Part shown: piece after piece, positions 25,557-35,600 of the stretch | Numbering within the stretch: position 1 is the stretch's first letter | How the letters are laid out: each line of letters begins with the position of its first letter | Assembly: GCF_021155775.2 (NCBI RefSeq) | Contig: NC_060235.2 | Span: 17,296,693 to 17,360,692, forward strand | Direction of reading: 5' to 3' | Source of the DNA: Neodiprion pinetum | Taxonomy: Eukaryota > Arthropoda > Insecta > Hymenoptera > Diprionidae | Length of the DNA: 64,000 nt | Notes under the pieces: model-generated | The model's database searches: none | Seen by the model: only the letters and a program-made list of their open reading frames with translations | Told to the model about the DNA's origin: nothing | Made by a program: the position numbers and the translations under genes

Positions 25557-26189
25557 TTGAGTAAAACTCGACCGCTTACGATCATTATTGAAGGGAATAT
25601 CGGATGCGGAAAAACAACTTTCACCAAGAGGTTTTTAGCAGATCGCCAGGTCTGTACACTTTTAGAACCTCTTGAGGAATATCGAGACGTAACTGGAATT
25701 AATCTCTTAGATCTGATGTATCAGGACCCAGATCGTTAATGCTATTATTTTCAGCATTTCGCTTAAATGGTTATGTTAGATAAACATCTTCAGACGACTT
25801 CATTGCTTGTAAAGGTGATGGAAAGATCGATATTCAGTAGCAATTGTTTCGTAGAAGCTCGTCGAAGGTTAGGTAATTTTCGCGACTTCGAATCTCATTT
25901 ATTGATGAAAAATTTCGATCTTCTCATTCGCTCGTCTGAGCTCAGAGTAGATTTGATTGTTTATTTGCGAGTTTCCCCAGAAACTTCTTTTGCTCGAGTT
26001 AGTTCTCGTTCTCGTGAGGAGGAATCGACCATTTCTTTAGAGCTACTCAGAACTATTCATGAGGTTCATGAAGATTGGCTGGTAAAACAAACCTTTACTT
26101 ATTTATCGGCTCCTGTCTTGGTTATTAATGCAGAAGCTACGGCCGATCAAGTTTTTAAAGATTTTTGTACTTCCTTGACATACGGATAG
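25557..26189 (+). pseudogene. dNK: intronless deoxynucleoside kinase copy with two in-frame stops
   Basis: The frame matches the insect dNK / animal TK2-dCK family, which phosphorylates deoxynucleosides in the salvage pathway. Visible motifs in order are the P-loop GNIGCGKT (25593-25616), EPLEEYRDVTGINLLDLMYQDP, the catalytic-site ERS signature (MERSIFS, near 25818), and the DLIVYLRVSPE strand. An arginine-rich LID (SRSREEES) and HEVHEDWL follow. TAA codons at 25737-25739 and 25764-25766 interrupt it; between and around them the frame stays aligned with the family, so these are point changes rather than deletions. The first residue in frame is TTG, with no ATG before the P-loop. Animal dNK genes normally have introns, and this copy has none over ~630 bases. 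It lies 72 bases after the integrase stop and in the same frame. A retrocopy or a captured accessory ORF are the two readings. Confidence 0.88.
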
Positions 26190-27712
26190 CATATAGTTAA
26201 CCTATACTTGCTTTATTAAGGGATACACTTAATTAAGTAAAAGACATAAAAAAAATAATAAAATAGATTTTCTTTATTGAGAAAACATAAAAGATTATGA
26301 GAGGTTATGTTTTAAAATTCATTTTCTTGCAATCAATATTTTGCGTAGCTGGTCTCCATTTTGTAGGTTCGAGGCGGGGTGACGCTTGGACGAAGTCGGG
26401 TTTCGGTCGGCTTGATTTTCTGCGTCGAATCTAGCGTTTGCTTCAAGCGTTGCTCTATGAATAAGAGAGAATGATTTTAGGATGGTTTGCTCTTTCTCGG
26501 ATCTTTCAAATTAGAATTGAATTATTTCCTTTGATTAATAAACTTTTCAAAGAGCTTACATTTGTTACCATTAAGAAAGAGCCAGATTTCAGCGGAGCTC
26601 CAAAGATCATTGAGATCCCATTGTGCGAATCAGTGTCGAGTCCTGGTCAAGTACCTTCTTCGGGCTCACAGTCGGCTACCGCTCTCTTTGGTCGCCGGAG
26701 TTGACCGACACTTTGTCGACAAAGTCTCAAACAACGACAAGGCTACTGAGGAAATTGGGGAGTTTTGGGGAGTTTTTGGGAAGGAATATTTTTGGTAGAG
26801 AAAAAAGCCCCGGCCGGCGTCCGTGCCGGCCGGAGAACAACAACGAACTGATGTTTTCAATACAAGAAGTTGTTTGTTTTGAAATGATCTTTTGTTTTTC
26901 TAAGAGTTTCTATAAACTTCTTCTCTGGAATCGAGTTTTGTGTCGGATAAGCTTTGGTTTCTTTTGAAATGTGAATAGAGCCACGATTATTTTTCGAGGT
27001 CGATAAGCGATTGCTTGATTTTCACATTTTATTAACCTTAAGTGTTAGTTTTTGTGAGCACTTTTTCAGGTTATTTGACACAGCCTTTTCCTTCCAATCT
27101 TTCCCGATTCCTGAGGATGACTGGTGGCCTTATTTTGAAGAAATACACGGAAATGATTCAGATAAGATCGTTTCTTTTCTTTTGAATACATATTCAATTT
27201 ATTTTATTCGTGCATTTTCCCAAATTCACTTAGTGAATTTGATTAGTTATACCATCACTCACATTTGTCCTTCCAAAAATCTAGGGTGTGCTATTTCTAA
27301 AGAAGACTAGGATCAGTCACCCATCTATTTCCCTGTTTCCTGTGTGAATTTTCAAAAAGGAATCTGCCTTTATCCTGTTTGGTCCCGGAATTTTCGGTTC
27401 CCGCCTCGATGATTCCACCCGAACCTGTTTCGTTCGGACAATCCTTCATGAAGATACATAACACTTAATAACACTTACCTTTATAAAACAAGGCACATAA
27501 ATTTTCGAAATTATTTAACGCTCAACTATCTGCTCAAGGTTTTCTGTGGTTTACCTTGAGACTGTGGGCAAATGCCAGATAGTAGAAAAGGGAGTCCTTA
27601 AATTTTTAGAGCCACAGCTCCAACTCACCTTTGAGCACTGACTGCTAGATCACTTTTATAATTGTTTTATCTTTCCCGAGTCGGGACGACTCTTTTCCTC
27701 GGGGGGGACTAG
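26190..27712. other. uncharacterised tail between the dNK copy and the LTR-like sequence
   Basis: AATAAA-type signals for both strands cluster at 26255-26278, just after the kinase stop. On the minus strand, 26457-26333 resembles a terminal exon: a pyrimidine-rich AG acceptor, open frames, stop codons, then AATAAA about 60 bases on. A plus-strand frame ending at 26704 contains IKKEPD. The segment 27070-27309 reads SFPIPEDDWWPYFEEIHGND after a TTTTTCAG acceptor-like site. None of these could be assigned. A GC hairpin lies at 26810-26833. A short purine run (GGGGGGGA, 27701-27708) directly before the LTR-like sequence could be a polypurine tract. Confidence 0.4.
26801..26833 (-). other. perfect 9-bp GC hairpin followed by a T run on the minus strand
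   Basis: CCGGCCGGC (26810-26818) and GCCGGCCGG (26825-26833) pair perfectly around a 6-base loop. On the minus strand the stem is followed by GGGC and six T residues. The form is that of a bacterial intrinsic terminator, which is out of place in AT-rich insect DNA. It may be chance, or a structural RNA element of the mobile region. Confidence 0.45.
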
Positions 27713-27991
27713 TGTTACAAAGGGTGAAATCACCCGTTTTGCCCCCTTTTTAATGATCTAGTAGTCATCATAGATAAAAGACGTTTATAAACCTCTTATG
27801 TCTTTCAAAAGAATAAGGTTGCTGCGTCAACCAACATTATTGTAAAAACAGTCTTGTTTCAGACTTAAAACGAGAAACACATATTTCGCAATTAAAGCTT
27901 TTTCACAACATTTTATTCACGCTTTTGATTTTGACTTGATAATCAAACTCGCGGATCCATATTTATTTCCGTAACGTCCAACAACGTTACA
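27713..27991 (+). repeat. LTR-like sequence at the 3' end of the retroelement region
   Basis: The 279-bp segment begins TGTTAC and ends GTTACA (TG...CA). A G-rich putative polypurine tract lies just upstream at 27701-27708. TATAAA is present at 27786-27791. A short hairpin GGGTGAAATCACCC lies near its left end. I cannot find a second copy upstream in the window, so the identification rests on termini and context alone. A 5' LTR may have been lost with the rest of gag-pol. Confidence 0.5.
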
Positions 27992-28491
27992 ATATGTCCG
28001 TGACATATATAATATGCGTGCATATTATATAAAATGTAACTCGTTCGACTTTTAGAATCGGGATATCTCAGAAATGATAATTCTTAGAAAAAAAAGTACA
28101 CAGACCATTTTTGTGGATAATTTTATGATCTACAATTTTGGTCTGAGCTATTTTTTGGTAAAATTAACCGTTAACGAGAAAAATCGAAAAAACCGAAAAT
28201 TTTGACCTTTGACCTTGAATAACTTTTTTAGCACACATGGTATCGATGGGGACTTCCTTCTTTTTCTTTATAATGGTAAATCCAAGGTCTCTACCAAAAT
28301 TCAGCTCTGTGGGAATTATTGTGTTTCGATCACTATTTTTATGTCTAAATTGACCGGACTACTGGCTTGGGCTTGCCATTGCGAAGATTATGTTACTCGG
28401 AAGGTGAATGCAGCCAGGATCATGTCGAATCGGTAACTCTTTGATGTTCTGCAATAAGTTCTCAACTCTACCGTTGGATCATCTCTAACGG

Positions 28492-28501
28492 CGCATGCGC
28501 A
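28492..28501 (+). promoter_or_regulatory. NRF1/ewg-type site (perfect palindrome)
   Basis: GCGCATGCGC is the full NRF1 consensus palindrome, about 700 bases upstream of the B4GALT7 start codon. The insect NRF1 homologue is erect wing. NRF1 sites are common in housekeeping promoters without a TATA box. Confidence 0.5.
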
Positions 28502-28723
28502 CGATGATTTTTGGTTGTCACACTAAAGCCTATTAGGGCTGTCTTTATATTCTTCAGTCAACGACTCTAACAGGAAGACTAGAGGGAAGGAGACCGAACG
28601 CATATGGGGCAAGTATTGAAAACGTGGTAGCCAAAAGTGGAGAATATTATTTAGTTAAAAATTCAACCACGAGCGCTCGTGTTCCTAAGATAGAACAGGC
28701 CTTTTCATCTAAAAATTTTTTTG

Positions 28724-28733
28724 TGCGCATGCG
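28724..28733 (+). promoter_or_regulatory. second NRF1/ewg-type half-palindrome
   Basis: TGCGCATGCG matches the NRF1 core and lies 232 bases after the perfect site, still upstream of B4GALT7. Two such sites in ~250 bases of AT-rich DNA suggest a real promoter region. Confidence 0.45.
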
Positions 28734-29192
28734 TTAGCATCAGCCATCTTTTACATATTGCTTTTTGCACGGAACATACATGAGAAAGCGAACGTGAACC
28801 CAGCAACAAGATATGGGCCGCTTGAAGCAAAGCTTCGGCGACTTATAAATTCGTATGATGGCCACGATGATGGCTCTGCCGTCGGTTGGTCGCCTTGTCA
28901 ACGGGTCGAACCCGTCGAACACCCGAGTGATTGTGGCTCTACGCGTGAACGGCGTGTGCCAGGAGTGTGGATCATGTGGAATTGCGAATGCAATCGACCT
29001 GTGATGATGGACCGCTTAAAGAAGCTAAAATAGTTTTTTTTACGATCAATGTGAGCTGCGGGTTGACAACAGGGATGTCAAGAATGACAAGCGACTCTAG
29101 AGATGTCTCATTCTTCCGGTGAATCTGTTGAAAGAATGTTGGTTTGTAATTTTTGTTGACAATTTCTGTACATACGAAGCAGCGTTGACGGT

Positions 29193-31446
29193 ATGAAGGC
29201 TTTTTGGAAAAATTCCAAAGTTCGGTACCTGTTCCTATGCATATTGATCACCTTCGTCGTATCTTGCATAATCGGTATTACACCGATTAGCTTAGGTAAG
29301 AATAATACTAGTGTAATTTATTTTCATTCATCACGCTGTCAAGATTGTTGTGGTATGAATTCGTTTCTTAGATTGTAACAAAGACAACGTCTATAACAAG
29401 TACATTTCTTTGTTCTGTATGCTATGGTTTTTTAACCTCACAATCCTTCGAAAGCATTCTTAGCCTTTGTACGCTCAAGCTTCATTTTTATTATAACATC
29501 TTCCTCTTTTTAAATTACTTAGTCACGTATAATATCTTCATTCAAGGGAAATTTGAATCCAAAGTTTTCTGATCAATTGCCTTGTCGCAATATTAAGTAA
29601 ACTTTTTTCATCTCATTTCAGATGAGTGCAAATGCGATATCCAAGATTCACCTTCCAAACTAATCAGACAAGTTCAGCGAACAAATCAAATCAAAAGTGG
29701 CAAGCATCGTCTGGCTATACTCGTGCCATTCAGGGATCGCTTTGATGAATTGCTCATTTTTGTCCCTCACATGCATAAGTTTCTTAGTAAACAGAACATT
29801 CGGTATCATATATTTATAGTGAATCAGGTATTAATATTTGTTAGTATTTTCATGCTTCTTTTGTAAGGTATAACCATACAATTAAGTAATTAAACAGTTC
29901 CTGTACAGAATGACAATTTTCGTTACCCATCGTTTGTGATATTTTAATTATAATTTCAGATTGATAACTATAGGTTCAATCGAGCATCGCTCATTAATGC
30001 AGGTTTCTTGGAAGTACAAAAAGACTTTGACTACATAGCGATGCATGATGTTGACTTATTGCCTATGAACGATGAACTGCTGTATCATTACCCAGCACAA
30101 GGACCTTATCACATTGCCTCACCTGAACTTCATCCGCGATACCATTATCCTACTTTCGTTGGCGGTATTTTACTTGTAAATAGGTACGCAACTTACGTTA
30201 CAGACATCAAATACTTGTGATCGGGGGGTTATTAATTTGTATTCTATGTATTTCTGACAATGATACAATCTGTTGAATGAAAGCTTGCTGTGAACAAGAT
30301 AACATACCTTATAATTATATAGTAGCCGCAATTTTCCTTCCAGAGAGCAGTTTGTACAAGTCAATGGAATGTCGAACAAATACTGGGGTTGGGGTTTGGA
30401 AGACGACGAATTTTATGTAAGGCTGAAAGAAGCTGGTTTGAATGTTGGCCGGCCAGAAAATGTCAGTACTGGAACGCACAACACATTTAAGTATGTTTTT
30501 TCATAAAGTATCATATTTACACGAGGATGAGTTGAATCTTATTTTCGCTGTTCTAACCTCTCAAAATATGGGTGAATTTTATATGCGGGTGCGTCTTATA
30601 TAGGGACAAAAATTCCGGAAATTATATTAAAATGTTAGAAGGCATATTTTAATGCTTACTACGGCTTGAGACGGCTAGCGACAATGAGGGTAGCTGGGTA
30701 TAAGTATAACGATAATTTAGTGAAAGCGATGGAACTACAGCATCAAATGGTTTTTTCATCGAGAGCACAACAATCAGTCTTCTAACTGTACATTTTCAAT
30801 ACTTGAACATCTATTTCAGTGACAATGAATTATATGTGGGTTTCATTGAATAGTGAATATCAACAACTTGAGTCATGGGTGATTACTTGGGTGATGCTTA
30901 GTTGGTACAGCACGGTATTGAATGCCGCGTCTTCTATTAGTGTAAAAATTTGTATCCTGAAATGACCCCCTTTAAAAACGGGGTGCATTTTATTTTCGTG
31001 TAAATACAGTAATTTGCAATTATTTTTACATGCTGAAAGATTAGAAACCTCGCGTAATGAAATTTGATGTTTTAATCAGTAATAGTTCAATGATTAACAA
31101 ATTGCAATGTGTTTGTTCAGGTTTATATTGTTGTTTTCTGTCAATTCTCCATTATAGACATATACATGATAGGAATAGGAAAAAACGAGACATGACCAAA
31201 TGTTACAATCAACGTGAAGTTACTCGCAGACGGGATCGACGAACTGGTCTCAAGGATGTATCCTATGAATTGGTCGACATCACAGAACTTACGATTGCAG
31301 GAACACCTACAATAACTGTGTTTAAAGTATCATTAGATTGTAATAAAACTGATACACCGTGGTGTGATTGCACTAAATCAGATGACATGAAAGGTGAAAA
31401 GGTGGAAGACAAAAAAAAAAATAAAAAATCTCAGCATGGATCATGA
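29193..31446 (+). CDS. B4GALT7: beta-1,4-galactosyltransferase 7 (xylosylprotein galactosyltransferase I)
   Basis: Exons 29193-29295, 29622-29827, 29960-30183, 30344-30490 and 31158-31446 join in phase to 322 residues; human B4GALT7 has 327. The enzyme adds galactose from UDP-galactose to xylose in the proteoglycan linker tetrasaccharide, in the Golgi. MKAFWKNSKVR is a short cytosolic tail, followed by a type II membrane anchor (residues ~12-33) and a stem. The catalytic domain has ILVPFRDR, FNRASLINAGF, the metal-binding DVD in HDVDLLP, the FVGGIL strand and WGWGLEDDEF, all family signatures. The C-terminus is Lys-rich. The ATG at 29193 directly precedes the anchor. The first four introns are simple; the last (30491-31157) contains a DNA element. 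Splice phases agree at every junction. Confidence 0.96.
30514..31009. mobile_element. pogo/Tigger-like non-autonomous element in the last B4GALT7 intron
   Basis: The left end TATTTACACGAGG and right end CGTGTAAATACAGTA are inverted. Inside are GGGTGCGTCTTATATAGG near the left and GGGGTGCATTTTATTTTCG near the right, subterminal motifs typical of pogo/Tigger MITEs. No transposase frame is present. It accounts for most of the 667-bp intron. The exact ends and a TA duplication are not certain. Confidence 0.5.
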
Positions 31447-33000
31447 ACAAAACTATTCCTTGAAGGACAAAAATTAGAAAAACTAAAATTTTATGATTTT
31501 ACAAATTTTTCTAATCCTCATAACTTCCTTTTTGAGTATTTATAACATTAAGGAACTAAGGTACATACAAAAATCGTAGCCACGAAAGATCTATTTAGTC
31601 TTCATCTCGCCATTAGAGTACGATAAGCCTGTAAACGCGAAAATTGCATTAAATGTAAAAAAATAGTTTTCAACGGTGCATTGTGATATCTGAAAAGTGG
31701 AATGGATGGAAATATTTCGTTTTTCGGCTGTAACTGTTGATTCGCTGTTTGCAGCGGTTTCAGTCTAAGCGCAATCGATTTCTCGCGCAATTACCTCGGT
31801 ATAACGTCGGAATGAATTAGTTTTATCATTTTGCAAAGACCACAGAAAACGACCTAAAAAATTACAAAGTGGTTACCCTTGCTTTGTTTCCCAGACTAAA
31901 TATTTTTGTCTCACAATCTACGTAAACCCTTCAGAACAGTGGTTCAGTCCAGTAGAATTCAAAAATTCATAACAAAAGCTTCACTCATCAGATTTTTATT
32001 TTAAGAGAAAAGTTTTGTTAACAGTTGCATCACTTATCTGAAAAAAATATATCGGGGATTGTTCCGTCATTTCACTATGTTTTCTGGTGGAATAAGTGCA
32101 GCTGGAGTAGTCGAAGAGATGCTTGTAATTTTCATTTTCATATCTAATTTTTTGGCTATTTAAAATTAATTTGTTATCTAGAAGAAAAATATTGACGTTT
32201 CTAAAATAGTCTCAAATGTTATGAAAAAAATGTATAAATTCCGCAGCTATTAATGCAAAGTTGTAAACTTGAAAAAAATACAAGTCCACTCTAGTAATGG
32301 ATATGCGTATAACTCGTGAGGAAAATTCAAAAAAAAAATCAGATACAAGTTAGTTGACAGATACAAAATCGAAATACGTGGAAAGTGATGTTTTTTACCG
32401 TTAGATTGAATTTAGTTTCGAAAAGGTTAAACAACTTTTTCTCGACTAATTGGACCCCAAGGAATTAGGTGAAATCATATTTTTCACCTATTTTCTACAA
32501 TTTTTTTTTTAAGAATCAATAAGGAATTTTTGGATTCGGGTTTTTGTGGTCAACAATATAGTATTTAAACTATCTTTCGAAAATATTTTATTGCATAATA
32601 TTACAAAATCACGGCTTATCCATAATAGTGTCAAATGTGTTTTTTACTGTTCGATGTGATATTTAAAGTTCCAGTTGTCCTTAACAGAAAATTCAAAAAA
32701 TTAGTTAGTTTACTTTAGTTTAGTTTATTCAACATTCCTTATTCTATTAAAAGTATTCAGTTGTCATCAGTGTATAATGTTATTATGATATGTGTTGTAA
32801 TCATAATCACAAGTGAGTGTTCAACATTGTATGATATTGTGTGGTCTTCATGTTTTTATTTTATTCATTGCGGAATATTTTTTTTCTCTTGTCTCTTTCC
32901 TCGTTGTCATGGAATGGCCCTACATAAATTGTGGAATTTCCGTGCAGAGGGGAAGGTTGGGATAGTTATAGATTATATGTATATTTTACTTGCAATGATT
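31447..33000. other. B4GALT7 3' flank and repeat-derived DNA
   Basis: Past the stop at 31446 the sequence is AT-rich and non-coding. ATTAAA at 31648-31653 could serve as the poly(A) signal. From about 31640 to 32500 it consists of a diverged repeat family whose parts recur at 35090-35600. I see no gene. Confidence 0.5.
31640..31990 (+). repeat. diverged repeat, copy 1
   Basis: Shares ordered blocks with 35200-35600: GGCTGTAA, a following GCTGTTTG and AGCG, GCGCAATC or GCGCAATT, an ACTTG/CTTTG block, and TCAGTCCAGT. Divergence is high. A linked block around 32400-32490 (AAAGGTTAA ... GACCCCAAGGAATT) matches 35095-35175. Confidence 0.5.
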
Positions 33001-33593
33001 TTTCCTTGATGTTCACCATACCGCTCGATCGATATGTAGAGCTCCAGCTGTCATGGTTCTTTGTTGATATTCATGTCTTGTTCTTTCTTCCATTTCATTT
33101 GAATTTTTATGAAGCTTGATCGCTATATCTTTCAGATATTTTTGGTGTACTTCCAGTATTTTGTTTTCTTTATACACTTTGTCCGTTGGATATCTTCGGT
33201 CCAAGTTGAGTGGCCTTGATCAGACCTTTCGTGCTTGATCCAGTTCATATAGGTTTTTTTATACGTGTTCCCTATGCAGTGATGCCGTATTATATTATTG
33301 ACTGTGCCACAGCATGGTAGATTTCTCTTTCTGTGGTTTTGTTTACGGTTTGGCTTATATTTATCAGTGGATGAAATAGATTTTCGAGTTTTTTTTATAT
33401 ACAGTATGTGATACTCGTGTATTCCATTTCATCATTTCATTAAAAATTCTTGAAATTTTATCCCAGGTATTTTTGTTCTGTGACTCTATTTACTGAAACG
33501 CATTGTCCGTAATTGGTTGTAGTCTGTCCGGTTGCAGGTGTGTAGTTGAATTTTTTTGTACTTGTTCTTCCATTTTTTCGATATAAATGCTAT

Positions 33594-33724
33594 GGCCGTG
33601 TTCGTAAATTGACTGACAGTACTCAAAATTCCCTAGGACAGAGTCAGAGCTATTCACGAACTTGGAAGGGCAAAAGAGATAAAAGATTGCTGACAGTACT
33701 GTCAGTCAATTTTCGAACACGGCC
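33594..33724. mobile_element. 131-bp MITE with 30-bp terminal inverted repeats, nested in the LINE
   Basis: GGCCGTGTTCGTAAATTGAC starts the left end, and the right end is its reverse complement at 29 of 30 positions. TAT flanks both sides (33591-33593 and 33725-33727), suggesting a 3-bp target duplication as in PIF/Harbinger. It splits the LINE coding remnant. Near-identical ends imply that it is much younger than its host. Confidence 0.75.
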
Positions 33725-33808
33725 TATGTAGGTTGTCCTTTTTGGGTTTAATGTGAGAAATCTATCATATTGGGATGTTGATAGATAATGTTGTCGTCTT
33801 GGGTTGCT

Positions 33809-34223
33809 AGGGTGGCGGCAGACCGGGAAAACCAGGAATAGTCAGGGAATTGAGTTTATTGGGAAAAGTCGGGGAAAAATCAGGGTATTATGATGGACCA
33901 CAGGAAAAACATACTTTTTGTCAAATTGTTTTCTAACTTCAACATCTTTGTAGCTTCAACTATGTTTCGTATATTCAGCTAAGCTATCTTTCGGAAATGG
34001 TATTGTACAATTTCTAGTTATTTGTGTAAAACAACGAAATACTATGTGTTTTTGAATCCAAATTTATATATCAAAGACGCACAATTTTTGGAGCTTTTGG
34101 TAATGAAAACTGCTCAACGTTACTTGATTTTCATCGAAAAAGATCATGCTGGGAATTCCGAATGTTTTGACAAGCAAATTCGGGGAATTTTCATTTCACA
34201 ATCAGAAAAATTGCCGCCACTCT
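33809..34223. mobile_element. probable hAT-like element nested in the LINE
   Basis: The left end GGGTGGCGGCA and right end TTGCCGCCACTCT are inverted. The flanks GGTTGCTA (33801-33808) and GGTTACTT (34224-34231) are similar 8-mers that may be a decayed duplication. The LINE remnant is interrupted just here: YADN text lies on one side and LTLNPKRTTYI on the other. Ends are approximate. Confidence 0.5.
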
Positions 34224-34539
34224 GGTTACTTTTAAGTATGCATCTTCCCACGAATTTGTCGTTATAGTTAAGACTGTTGTCTGCGTATGAAATTATCCTG
34301 GATTGTATGTTGAATCTTAGCGTATCGTCATAGTATAATGTAAATAGTAACACGGATAGAATGGTTCCTTGTGAAATGCCACATGTTACTTCTATTTGCC
34401 GGCAGTTGGATTCACGCGTCTTTGCTCGTTGCTGTCTCTTTCGGACTTATGCATTGAATCAGCTCTGCGCTTTGCCTCAGATACCTACTCTTCCGAATGT
34501 ATCCAGGAGTAGGTTGTACGGAACCCTGTTAAACTTCAA

Positions 34540-34744
34540 TTGAAGTTAGTAACGTTATTTTAACATTTCATGCTGAGGAAACCCCGTTATTTCGCGATTT
34601 TAGAATTGTCTGTAATTCAGTAAACCGTAATAAAACAAAACACACTCACATTTCGAAATCTTAGTTCCTTAAAAATCATTGTAAAATTAAGCAAATAGTG
34701 ATTTGTCCCCCAATGTTTCGTTACGATAACGTTACTAACTTCAA
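34540..34744. mobile_element. 205-bp MITE with 18-bp perfect terminal inverted repeats, nested in the LINE
   Basis: TTGAAGTTAGTAACGTTA at 34540-34557 is repeated exactly, inverted, at 34727-34744. The LINE AKAFDT motif lies just to the right and the continuing RT text just to the left, so the element sits inside the RT domain. The target duplication cannot be fixed because the ends and target are palindromic. Confidence 0.7.
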
Positions 34745-35089
34745 CCTCGTGTCAAACGCCTTTGCAAGGTCCAAGATTATTGCAATAGATTTCTTTTAGT
34801 TGTTTATTGATCCGTGTATTTCGTTCGTTAGTTGGTGAATCGTATCCTGTGTACATTTTTCCAGTCGAAATTCGTACTGCTTTCCTGACATAAGTTTGTC
34901 AGTGAATGCTTGCAGTCTTTTTTTCGTATATTGTTCCAGAATTTTAGCCAGGTTACTTTTGATGGGCTTTTCGTTACGCCTCCTTTGCTGCCAGTTTTGT
35001 GTATTAGTGTGATTGTGTTTTGTTTGTATGTGTGTGGTACCTTGCCTTGATGAATGCTATTACTGCACACGTGTTGAGTCTTTAATCAA

Positions 35090-35600
35090 TGTTTGTTGAA
35101 AAGGTTAACCTTCCTTTTTTATGGAACCAATAACTCTTCTAGACTCTTTTTAGATTATTTAGACCCCATGGAATTCAGATAAGGTATGAACTACTAAATA
35201 AATTGACCGTTTTTTGGCTGTAATTACGGATCGGCTGTTTGTAGCGACTTCAGACTACGCGCAATTTCTTCCTCTCGTGAAATTACGTCGATGTAGCATG
35301 TGACGAAGATGGTTGCAGTTCATCTTTGAATATCTGTAAAAAAATAAGTTGAAATAATTCAAAGCGGGTAGCTTTACTTGTTCTGCGATTTTAAACTCTC
35401 GCTTGGCTAATTTGACACTCAGGAATGCCAAAAATAAATCTCTAAAATATCCGAGGATCAACAGCTGGAAAACACGGTCGCTAGTGGTGAGTTGCAATAA
35501 ATTGATTTTATTACGGATCAGAGTATATTTTTTAAAGTTTCGAAATTTTCAGCTGCAGAGACTTCTGTGAATCAGTCCAGTCAAACTCTCTATAAAACAT
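35090..35600 (+). repeat. diverged repeat, copy 2
   Basis: Counterpart of 31640-31990 and 32400-32490 with the two blocks adjacent here, on the other side of the LINE remnant. It reads GGCTGTAATTACGGATCGGC, then GCGACTTCAGACTACGCGCA, and ends near TCAGTCCAGTC. Confidence 0.5.

Larger units (their letters stand above)
27992..29192 (+). other. upstream region of B4GALT7
   Basis: An AT-rich segment (28040-28230) with purine-rich, repeat-like text gives way after 28440 to a more mixed composition. NRF1-type motifs lie at 28492-28501 and 28724-28733. A short open frame at 28758-29033 has no known similarity and is probably 5' UTR or promoter sequence. I see no TATA box near the gene. Confidence 0.5.
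33010..35075 (-). pseudogene. decayed LINE (non-LTR) reverse transcriptase
   Basis: Reading the minus strand from 35075 down, successive frames give the RT domain in order: SIHQGKVPHTYKQNTITLIH, then SIAIILDLAKAFDT (near 34790), then CGISQGTIL followed by LLFTLY (near 34370), then IISYADNSL where the catalytic YADD is YADN (near 34280). The thumb and tail follow: LTLNPKRTTYI, KYLGIKF, QSIIQYGITAQGT, and a last piece with VYKENKILEVHQKYL. Many frameshifts and stops and three later insertions show it is long dead. The motif set fits the Jockey/CR1 group; finer placement is not possible by eye. No endonuclease domain or 3' tail was recognised. Confidence 0.85.
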
